Source of the DNA: Nitrospirales bacterium
GTDB taxonomy: Bacteria > Nitrospirota > Nitrospiria > Nitrospirales > UBA8639
DNA length: 45,216 nucleotides
Reading direction: 5' to 3'
Assembly: GCA_007570995.1 (NCBI GenBank)
Contig: RKSG01000055.1
Coordinates: 1 to 45,216, forward strand
The notes under the pieces are model-generated. The model was given only the letters and a program-made list of their open reading frames with translations, was not told the origin of the DNA and searched no databases. Position numbers and translations under genes: made by a program. Numbering within the stretch: the first letter of the stretch is position 1; every line of letters starts with the position of its first letter. This document shows positions 1 through 6,360 of this stretch, piece after piece.

Positions 1-1
1 T

Positions 2-235
2 GACCTGGATAACGATGGGCGCTGGGATTATGGTCGCGGTGGGACGGATCGTGACCTGGACAACGATGGGCGCTGGGATTATGGTCGCGGTGGGACGGAT
101 CGTGACCTGGACAACGATGGGCGCTGGGATTATGGTCGCGGCGGGACGGATCGTGACTTGGATAACGATGGGCGCTGGGATTATGGCCGCGGTGGGACGG
201 ATCGTGACCTGGACAACGATGGCATATGGGACTAT
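2..235 (+). repeat. 51-bp coding tandem repeat, about 4.6 copies
   Basis: Units begin at 2, 53, 104, 155 and 206 with an exact 51-base period and only a few base differences. The array runs off the left edge, so its full copy number cannot be seen. The period is a multiple of three, so copy-number changes would keep the frame. Confidence 0.92.
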
Positions 236-238
236 TAG
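2..238 (+). CDS. 3' end of an Asp/Gly-rich tandem-repeat protein
   Basis: The reading frame is open from the window edge and ends at TAG 236-238. It is not in the ORF track because it has no start here. It encodes 4.6 copies of a 17-residue unit read as DLDNDGRWDYGRGGTDR, the last copy ending DNDGIWDY at the C-terminus. The D-x-D-N-D-G pattern resembles calcium-binding loops of EF-hand, dockerin and thrombospondin type 3 repeats, so an exported calcium-binding protein is possible; this is inference. The copies differ mostly by synonymous changes (GAT/GAC, GGT/GGC, CTG/TTG), which supports this frame over the 15..326 ORF. I do not recognise a family. The haem-protein gene starts about 80 bases downstream on the same strand, so a shared transcript is possible. 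Confidence 0.6.
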   Translation, partial: DLDNDGRWDYGRGGTDRDLDNDGRWDYGRGGTDRDLDNDGRWDYGRGGTDRDLDNDGRWDYGRGGTDRDLDNDGIWDY

Positions 239-315
239 TCATAGCCGTCCTCGGGGGCGACAACGGTGTGCCAATATGTGCGGGGCGGTTGTGAGTCATC
301 CCAGGGAGTATGCAC

Positions 316-1152
316 ATGGGACGTGAAAAAATTTTCAGGGTCGTGCTGGGAGCCATGGTTATGGTCGCGGGATTCGGTGCCTCCTGGTCCTCGGCTGGTG
401 ACCCGGCTCCGGAAGGTGACACCGGAAGCGTGGCCATTCGATTGCACCTGACCGAAGGGATGCTTCCCGTCGACAATCCGAATGCGGAAGTGTGGGACAC
501 GATTCAGCCGTCGGAATTTCGACTGGCTCCCCAAGTACATTGGCCGGATCGCATTCAGGAAGTTACGGTGCAATCCGTCAAAGTTCGCGGCATGCATAAC
601 GGCGAGGATGTGGCCATCCTGCTGGAATACCGTGATCCGTCGGAGGATGCTGCGGATGCCGCTGCCCTCGAGTTTATGGTGGGGGAGCGCATGGCCCACT
701 TTGCGCACGGGCAGGAAATGCTGCAAGTCGAAGGTGGCCCGGTCAACATCTGGTACTGGAAACAGGAAGCCGACGGAGCCGCTGATATGAGTGCGCAAGG
801 ATTTCAAACACTCCGGCCACAACAGCACCAGGACGTCTCGGCCACGGGAGCGTGGCGGGAAGGAGTCTGGCGCGTGGTCTTTTCCCGGCATCTGCACACG
901 GAAGATGCGAACGATGTGCAAATCACTCCCGGTGAATGGACGAACGTGGCCTTTGCCGTTTGGGACGGCCAGATCGTTGATGGAGCCGTCAAGGAGCAAG
1001 GCTCGCAGAAAGCCGTCTCATCCTGGTGGTATGTCCGTGCCGAACCGACGCCCGACAATTCCCTTTACGGATACGTCGCGCTGGGGATAGCGATTGCCGC
1101 CGGTTTTGAATGGTTGCTGGTGAGAAAAATCCGGAGAGGGAACGCAGCGTGA
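316..1152 (+). CDS. Ethylbenzene dehydrogenase / NXR gamma-like haem-binding subunit
   Basis: This 278-residue protein has an N-terminal signal peptide (hydrophobic stretch about residues 5-20, probable cut after SWSSA). An EB_dh-type domain follows, recognisable from NIWYWK, a WRVVFSR segment and FAVWDG near the end. A C-terminal membrane helix with a basic tail (VRKIRRGNAA) closes it. Family members are the haem-b gamma subunits of periplasmic type II DMSO-reductase-family enzymes (ethylbenzene, chlorate, selenate reductases), and similar proteins are proposed as NxrC in nitrite oxidisers. Here it would sit in the outer face of the inner membrane and pass electrons to the cytochrome encoded next. 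No molybdenum alpha or Fe-S beta subunit lies in the window. I chose ATG 316 because AGGGAG lies seven bases ahead; the track's ATG 310 is too close to it. The exact partner enzyme is unknown. Confidence 0.75.
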   Translation: MGREKIFRVVLGAMVMVAGFGASWSSAGDPAPEGDTGSVAIRLHLTEGMLPVDNPNAEVWDTIQPSEFRLAPQVHWPDRIQEVTVQSVKVRGMHNGEDVAILLEYRDPSEDAADAAALEFMVGERMAHFAHGQEMLQVEGGPVNIWYWKQEADGAADMSAQGFQTLRPQQHQDVSATGAWREGVWRVVFSRHLHTEDANDVQITPGEWTNVAFAVWDGQIVDGAVKEQGSQKAVSSWWYVRAEPTPDNSLYGYVALGIAIAAGFEWLLVRKIRRGNAA

Positions 1153-1166
1153 AAGGGGCATCAGTT

Positions 1167-2192
1167 ATGCGGAAGGTCCTGGGCCGGGTGGCTGCCGGTG
1201 TGGTTGCCATGGTGATGGTGACAGGCGGATGTGCCATGTTTGAGGATGAGCGAACCTCGAAAGGCCGGCATCTCTATCGTCATTACTGCATGCATTGTCA
1301 TGGCGAAACCGGACAGCAGGCGGAAGGCTTTAACTGGGAGCGTATGCCGGATCCTCGTCCGCGTGACCTCTCGGAATCCGCGGCGATGTCGACTTTTACC
1401 GACGAGGAAATTTTCAACACGATTTCCCGCGAGATGCGGGATACCTCATTACAATCCGTGCTTGATGATGAAGAGTACTTCGCCGTTGCGACGATGCCTA
1501 CCTTTCGCTATACCCTGTCCGAAGACGAACTGTGGGCCATTGTCGGCTATGTTCGCACGCTGCATGGCGGCTCGTTGACGTTTGATGTCGAGGGTCGGCG
1601 TGCGCAGCTGGAGTCGCAGTTTGGTGCTGCCCAGTCTGACCACGATCAGGCCAGACAGGTCATGGAGGATGCCCTTGCGAAACAGGAAGCCGAAGCAGCT
1701 GCGGCAGAGGACGAGAGCGATGACGACATGAGTGAAGATGAGGATGACGAGGAGTATGAAGAGGTTGTCCTTCCCGAAGAAGAAGCCTATGAACGAGAGG
1801 CAGAACGGTTTGCGCTCGCCAAGGCGGCGTGGGAGAATTTCTCGAAGCGTCCCAAGATGGATCACATGGCACGCCCGGACTTGACTGTGACGGAAACAGA
1901 GCAGCACAAGCTGGCCGAAGAAGGCAAAAACCTCTATTTCAACCAGTACGGTTGTAACGGGTGCCACAGTATTGGGGACGTGGGTGGTCTGGTCGGGCCT
2001 GCCTTGGATCGCGCCGGATTCCGTCTCAACGACACGTGGGTGTATCGATGGATTCGGTACCCGCAAGGCGTGAAAAAGCACACGCGAATGCCAAACCTGG
2101 GTCTCGATGATCACGATGCCAGAGCGGTGACGGCCTATCTCGAGACACTGCGTGCGCCAAAGCCTGATCATCCGGTCCCTCCGCCTGAGTAA
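1167..2192 (+). CDS. Dihaem cytochrome c with acidic linker
   Basis: This 341-residue exported protein has two cytochrome c haem sites, CMHCH at residues 41-45 and CNGCH at 263-267. Each is followed by a class I type domain with later Met candidates (ATMPTF; TRMPNL). Between them, residues about 174-214 are almost all Glu/Asp/Ala. The N-terminus is hydrophobic with Cys22 after VTGG, so it may be a lipoprotein, though the lipobox is imperfect. ATG 1167 is preferred over the track start because AAAGGGG lies eight bases upstream; the track start overlaps the previous gene. The 14-base gap to the gamma-like gene suggests one operon and electron transfer between the two. A role as electron acceptor of a nitrite- or other oxyanion-metabolising oxidoreductase is inference. 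Confidence 0.82.
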   Translation: MRKVLGRVAAGVVAMVMVTGGCAMFEDERTSKGRHLYRHYCMHCHGETGQQAEGFNWERMPDPRPRDLSESAAMSTFTDEEIFNTISREMRDTSLQSVLDDEEYFAVATMPTFRYTLSEDELWAIVGYVRTLHGGSLTFDVEGRRAQLESQFGAAQSDHDQARQVMEDALAKQEAEAAAAEDESDDDMSEDEDDEEYEEVVLPEEEAYEREAERFALAKAAWENFSKRPKMDHMARPDLTVTETEQHKLAEEGKNLYFNQYGCNGCHSIGDVGGLVGPALDRAGFRLNDTWVYRWIRYPQGVKKHTRMPNLGLDDHDARAVTAYLETLRAPKPDHPVPPPE

Positions 2193-2225
2193 CGGACTGA
2201 ACGAACAGCGTGATTCAACGCGCCG

Positions 2226-3125
2226 TTACAACGTCCCCAGCCATATTCCCCCTGCAATGACCAGTCCGACTCCAACGTGGTGTTGGAACATGGCGAAGGC
2301 TTCCGGGGGCGTCACGTCATCACGCAGACGCCAGACCTGCTGGCTCATGAATCCGGCCAATCCGGCCAGCATCCCGTAAAACGACCAGTTGAGCTGTGTC
2401 AGCCAACCTGCCGTCGCAAGCAGACCCAGCATGATCAGCTCGATGATGCCCACGGCAACCCACGTGTGGGAGCCGAAGAAAATGGCGGATGATTTGATCC
2501 CGATGCGACGATCATCCTCGCGGTCCTGCAATGCGTAGATGGTATCGTAGGCCAGCGCCCAGCATATGGTGGCGGCAAAGAGCAGCCATGTAGCGGGGTC
2601 GAGTTGATGGCGAACAGCGGCCCAGGCCATGACGGCTCCCCAACCAAAGGCCAGACCAAGAAAAAACTGAGGGATGTGAAAAAAACGTTTCGCGAATGGA
2701 TAGGCCATTGCCAGGCCTAGCGCGATTGGGCTGAGCCAGACGGCCAGCGGATGCAGGAAGATCAGAAGGATCGCGGCGACAAGAAGAAGCCCGCCAAGCA
2801 CGAGAACGGCATGCAAGGGGGAAAGCGCGCCACTGGCCAGCGGACGGGTTTTCGTACGGGTTACCTGTCTGTCCAGCGAACGATCTGCCAGATCGTTCAT
2901 AATGACACCGGCGCTTCGCATGATGAATGCGCCCGCCGTGAAGATGAAGAGCAGCAGAGCAGAGGGGCGACCCTTAGACGCCAGGACTAACGCCCACAGG
3001 GACGGAAACAACAGCAGGAGGGTTCCCGTTTGATTTGACAATCTGATGAGGGAGAACACATTAGCCAGGGAGAACAGAGGACCCTGCAGGGGAGACACAG
3101 GAGATGGGCGGCTGAAAGAGAACAC
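2226..3125 (-). CDS. ubiA: UbiA-family prenyltransferase
   Basis: This is a 299-residue polytopic membrane protein of the UbiA superfamily, with about eight to nine hydrophobic segments. Two Asp-rich motifs that bind Mg-diphosphate are visible, NDLADRSLDR near residue 80 and YDTIYALQDREDD near residue 195. The family attaches a polyprenyl chain to an aromatic acceptor. 4-hydroxybenzoate (ubiquinone route) and the futalosine menaquinone route (MqnP) are both possible, and the sequence alone does not decide between them. A polyprenyl synthase that could supply the chain lies at the far right edge. The GTG start at 3125 has no clear ribosome binding site, and an internal GTG near 3059 is an alternative. 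It converges on the cytochrome gene with a 33-base gap and no clear terminator. Confidence 0.85.
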   Translation of the reverse strand: MFSFSRPSPVSPLQGPLFSLANVFSLIRLSNQTGTLLLLFPSLWALVLASKGRPSALLLFIFTAGAFIMRSAGVIMNDLADRSLDRQVTRTKTRPLASGALSPLHAVLVLGGLLLVAAILLIFLHPLAVWLSPIALGLAMAYPFAKRFFHIPQFFLGLAFGWGAVMAWAAVRHQLDPATWLLFAATICWALAYDTIYALQDREDDRRIGIKSSAIFFGSHTWVAVGIIELIMLGLLATAGWLTQLNWSFYGMLAGLAGFMSQQVWRLRDDVTPPEAFAMFQHHVGVGLVIAGGIWLGTL

Positions 3126-3205
3126 TCCGCCACGCTAACGTAACGGGAGAAAAACTGTCAATTGCTCAATGGGCTGCCTCATATGAAGCATCCATCGTGC
3201 CCGCC

Positions 3206-3290
3206 GGATGCCTGCTTTCGATGGCATGACACGGAACAAGCAGGAATGATGAGAGACGGACACTGTCATCCCTGCAGCAAGCAGGGATCC
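3206..3290. repeat. REP-like palindromic intergenic repeat
   Basis: Positions 68-88 past 3200 form a perfect 8-bp hairpin, ATCCCTGC-AGCAA-GCAGGGAT (3268-3288). A second, degenerate inverted copy (GGATGCCTGC...GGCATGAC) lies at 3206-3230, with another fragment (GCAGGAATGA) between. The GTCAT-CCCTGC...GCAGGGATCCA form is the layout of dispersed intergenic palindromes common in Gram-negative genomes. The rest of the 3126-3445 gap holds nothing I can identify. Confidence 0.6.
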
Positions 3291-3445
3291 AGTGTCAAAC
3301 CAGCAGTGCAGAATGCTACCATGCCAGGCATCCCGTGTAGCCAACGGCAGAGGACTGACGCAATCGGTTGACACCTGGGGCTGGGGGCAATAAGATGGCT
3401 CTTGGCTTTACACGCTGTCTCCCATCACGACATTTTCTTTCCCAT

Positions 3446-3520
<75 letters not shown>

Positions 3521-6135
3521 TCCCCGACAGAATACGAAGCCAGCTGCACGATGGGTGTGCGAAACGTTCATCTTGAAGAGAGAACGCCCATGGTCGGTTG
3601 CTGGACATGGGAATGCACGGGGCAACGAGTCGGTTGCAGGCCTGCTTTCGCAATCTTTCACAAGCCACCCACCACTTGGCGTTGAGTCAGCGTGCGTTAC
3701 TCAAAAGCAATCCTCAGCATCTTTCTCTTCAGGGAACAGTCATGACACACGGAAACATCCTCCAGGCGATACTCAAAGACAGCAATTATCATCTCGTACT
3801 GTTTGACCAACAGGAGATAGCCAATGTCATGAAGAAAGTCTCTGTGAAAGAGACCAAAATTAAAAACCCGCATTTTGTAAAATGTATTGTGCGGGACAAG
3901 GACGTGCAGTTGACACCGGAAGAAATTGTCCGCCAACTCTTCGCCACGAGACTTGTCAAGCAATATGGCTACCCTAAGGAAAGGGTGCGTTGTGAACATC
4001 CCGTTGCCTTCGGAAGGGAGACGAAAAAGGCCGACCTTGTTGTCTTTGAAAAGGATCGTCATGAAACGGTTTACATCGTGATCGAAGTCAAAAGGCCCCA
4101 ACTCAAAGAAGGCAAGGCCCAACTCCGCTCATACTGCAATGCCACAGGTGCACCGATTGGCGTATGGACGAATGGCGGGAAAGTCTCCTACTACCACAGA
4201 AAAGATCCCAACTACTTTGAAGACATTACTGATATTCCAAACAGCCAGCAGACACTCGCGGATATAGTCGGCGAGCGATTCACGCTGAAGGACCTCGTCC
4301 TCAAGGACAAACTGGCCAAGGAGCGAAAATCCCTGAAAGACATTGTCCTGGAAATGGAAGATGAAGTCCTGGCCAATGCTGGCGTGGACGTCTTCGAGGA
4401 AGTGTTCAAACTCATTTTCACGAAACTGTACGATGAGTTTTTGAGTAAGGCTGACAAAGAGGTTATCAACCATTTAGTAACGCAGGTTCTGGGGACGGCT
4501 GTGCATGACACGTTACCCGGATACAGCGAAACCCCACCCGGTTATTTGGGCGGCACGGACTATGAAGCGTTGCAAAATGCGGTAAGGGGCGTTGGAGATC
4601 ATGGCTTCAGGACATTGGAGTTCAGAAATACCGGACAGACAGACACCGAACTGAAAAAGAAAATTCAAAACCTGTTCGACAGAGCAAAAGGCGAATGGCG
4701 AGGAGTTTTTCCCGAAGGTGCTCAGTTCGAACTGGAGGACAGCCATTTGGCGATCTGTGTGTCAAGTTTGCAGGATGTCAAACTGTTCAACTCCAACCTG
4801 CTGGTTGTGGATGAAGCCTTTGAATATCTCGTCAACAAATCCGCAAAGGGCGAGAAAGGGCAATACTTCACGCCTCGTCACGTCATTGACATGTGCGTGC
4901 AGATGTTGAATCCGAAACGCGGCGAATACATGATTGATACCGCTTCTGGAAGTTGTGGGTTTCCCGTGCATACCATTTTCCAGCTCACAGGCCATCTGTT
5001 CAGCAATATGGAAGTACGACCTGAGGAAAAGGATGATGTCCTGAAAGTCTTCGGCATGGATTTTGACGAAAAAACGGTCCGTGTCGCTCGAACGCTCAAC
5101 CTGATTGCCGGCGATGGCGAAGCCAATGTTCTGCATCTGAATGCATTGGATTTTAAGCGGTGGAACGAGAAAACCGAGAAAGACACAAAATGGATCAACA
5201 CCTACGGCAGGGGCTTTCAGCGGCTCGCAAATCGGAGGGTAGTGCCAGACGAAAACAAGCAATTCAACTTTGATCTGGTGATGGCCAATCCACCTTTTGC
5301 CGGCGACATCAAGGAGAGCCGACTTTTGCATCAGTATGAACTTGGGTTCAAGGATGGCGGCAGGAAAGCACAAAATAAAGTCGGACGGGATATTCTGTTT
5401 ATCGAACGGAACCTGGACTTTCTTAAACCTGGTGGACGCATGGCCATCGTTTTGCCACAAGGCCGGCTCAACAACACTTCAGACAAACATATCCGAGCAT
5501 TTCTCACAGAACGCGCACGTATTCTGGCCATTGTCGGCTTGCATCAAAACACCTTTAAGCCTCACACCGGAACCAAAACCAGCGTTCTCTTCGTTCAAAA
5601 ATGGGATGCACAACTTTGCCCGAAAAAGGATGACTACCCCATCTTCTTTGCTGTCAGCGAGAAAGGCTGCAAAGATAACTCTGGCGATTATGTCTATCGT
5701 AAAAACGAGAACGGGCTGGATAAGTTAGATAGAAATGAACATTTGATAGTTGACCATGACCTGCATAACCACGGTGGAGAGTTACCGGATGGTATAGCAG
5801 AGGCTTTTATTGAATGGGCGAAGAGTGAAAGGCTGTCGTTTTGGAGTTAAATCATGGCATTTCGGCACCCCCGAATCTAAACTTGAAAGAGTTTTCCAAC
5901 AGACTCTCTTTCCATCTGCCAGTGATAAAGGGGAGTGTGTGGCGGTGAAAAGGTACAAAAAGCTTTCATTGGGAATAGAGGGATAATCGTGCAATACTCC
6001 ATCATGAAATACTCGGACGTTGATGTGGGTAACAGGATTGATGCCGAGTATTTTCAGCTGCCATCTCTCCACATAAAGGCCATCATCGAATGGTTGGACA
6101 AGCAAACCAGAGCAATGCCACACCCGATTTCACCT
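3521..6135 (+). mobile_element. Probable horizontally acquired island behind tRNA-Thr
   Basis: Everything between the tRNA and the end of the treY operon differs from its flanks: it is visibly AT-richer, uses more A/T-ending codons, and holds only restriction-modification material. The left edge is the tRNA 3' end and the right edge falls inside an hsdS-like gene near 6110-6135, where GC rises sharply. No integrase and no second copy of the tRNA 3' end (attR) can be seen, so the boundaries and mechanism are inferred from composition and gene content only. Confidence 0.5.
3742..5850 (+). CDS. Fused restriction nuclease-N6-adenine methyltransferase subunit (BcgI/type I-like)
   Basis: This 702-residue protein joins two activities. 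The N-terminal part has a PD-(D/E)xK nuclease signature, D98 then E115-V-K117 in VIEVKRP, like the HsdR N-terminal domain. From about residue 360 follows an N6_Mtase (HsdM-like) domain with SAM motif I at residue 399 (DTASGSCGF, where D-P-A-C-G-S-G-G-F is usual) and catalytic NPPF at 516-519. There is no helicase domain. Nuclease plus methylase in one chain with a separate specificity subunit is the plan of type IIB enzymes such as BcgI A. ATG 3742 is chosen because AGGGA lies about six bases upstream and homology begins there; the track start 3598 is too early. Its specificity partner downstream is truncated, so target recognition is probably lost. Confidence 0.8.
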   Translation: MTHGNILQAILKDSNYHLVLFDQQEIANVMKKVSVKETKIKNPHFVKCIVRDKDVQLTPEEIVRQLFATRLVKQYGYPKERVRCEHPVAFGRETKKADLVVFEKDRHETVYIVIEVKRPQLKEGKAQLRSYCNATGAPIGVWTNGGKVSYYHRKDPNYFEDITDIPNSQQTLADIVGERFTLKDLVLKDKLAKERKSLKDIVLEMEDEVLANAGVDVFEEVFKLIFTKLYDEFLSKADKEVINHLVTQVLGTAVHDTLPGYSETPPGYLGGTDYEALQNAVRGVGDHGFRTLEFRNTGQTDTELKKKIQNLFDRAKGEWRGVFPEGAQFELEDSHLAICVSSLQDVKLFNSNLLVVDEAFEYLVNKSAKGEKGQYFTPRHVIDMCVQMLNPKRGEYMIDTASGSCGFPVHTIFQLTGHLFSNMEVRPEEKDDVLKVFGMDFDEKTVRVARTLNLIAGDGEANVLHLNALDFKRWNEKTEKDTKWINTYGRGFQRLANRRVVPDENKQFNFDLVMANPPFAGDIKESRLLHQYELGFKDGGRKAQNKVGRDILFIERNLDFLKPGGRMAIVLPQGRLNNTSDKHIRAFLTERARILAIVGLHQNTFKPHTGTKTSVLFVQKWDAQLCPKKDDYPIFFAVSEKGCKDNSGDYVYRKNENGLDKLDRNEHLIVDHDLHNHGGELPDGIAEAFIEWAKSERLSFWS

Positions 6136-6141
6136 GCCTGA
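5989..6141 (+). pseudogene. hsdS: Truncated type I specificity subunit (hsdS), first ~50 codons
   Basis: From GTG 5989, with AGAGGG six bases ahead, the frame reads VQYSIMKYSDVDVGNRIDAE followed by YFQ, which is how many HsdS-type specificity subunits begin (a Y-S-D then R-I-D-A-E-Y-F pattern). A normal S subunit has about 400 residues with two target-recognition domains. This frame runs into foreign sequence after IEWLDKQ and stops at 6141, overlapping the end of the minus-strand small membrane protein gene. The recognition domains are gone. The assignment rests on a short N-terminal match, so confidence is moderate. Confidence 0.6.
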
Positions 6142-6360
6142 AGTCTTTTTACTGCATCCCAGCAAGGTACACAGGGCACCTCCGACAATCGCGCCCACCA
6201 CAAACACCATACTGAACGCCAGACCTGTTCGCAGCTCAGGCCAGTTACGCAGCAGTTTGGTGACAAGCGATGCATTGGGGATGTTGACATGACCTTCCCA
6301 TCCTAGAGCTTCATCTGGTTCGGGCGGGGCTGGCGCAGCTTGCTGTCGGGTGTGGGTCAT
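6130..6360 (-). CDS. Small single-pass membrane protein coupled to treY
   Basis: This 76-residue protein has a Pro/Ala-rich N-terminus, then one strong membrane helix (GLAFSMVFVVGAIVGGALCT) and a short basic tail. Its ATG (6358-6360) overlaps the treY stop codon in an ATGA arrangement, which indicates translational coupling. It is therefore very likely real and the last gene of the trehalose operon. I do not recognise a family. Its end lies at the junction with the truncated hsdS, so its C-terminus may have been altered by the island. Confidence 0.6.
   Translation of the reverse strand: MTHTRQQAAPAPPEPDEALGWEGHVNIPNASLVTKLLRNWPELRTGLAFSMVFVVGAIVGGALCTLLGCSKKTSGR

Noticed and set aside
15-326. 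103-residue ORF over the left repeats
   Set aside because: It is the +1 shadow of the 17-residue repeat frame, which runs open from the edge, ends cleanly at 236-238 and shows synonymous changes between copies.
235-999. 254-residue minus-strand ORF
   Set aside because: It is antisense to the gamma-like haem protein and unlike any protein I know.
5884-5911. Hairpin GAAAGAG/CTCTTTC after the RM gene as a terminator
   Set aside because: The 7-bp stem has a long loop and no following T run.
6095-6140. Second tRNA-Thr 3' end (attR)
   Set aside because: I compared the right island edge with GGTTCAATCCCACTCGCCGG and found no copy.
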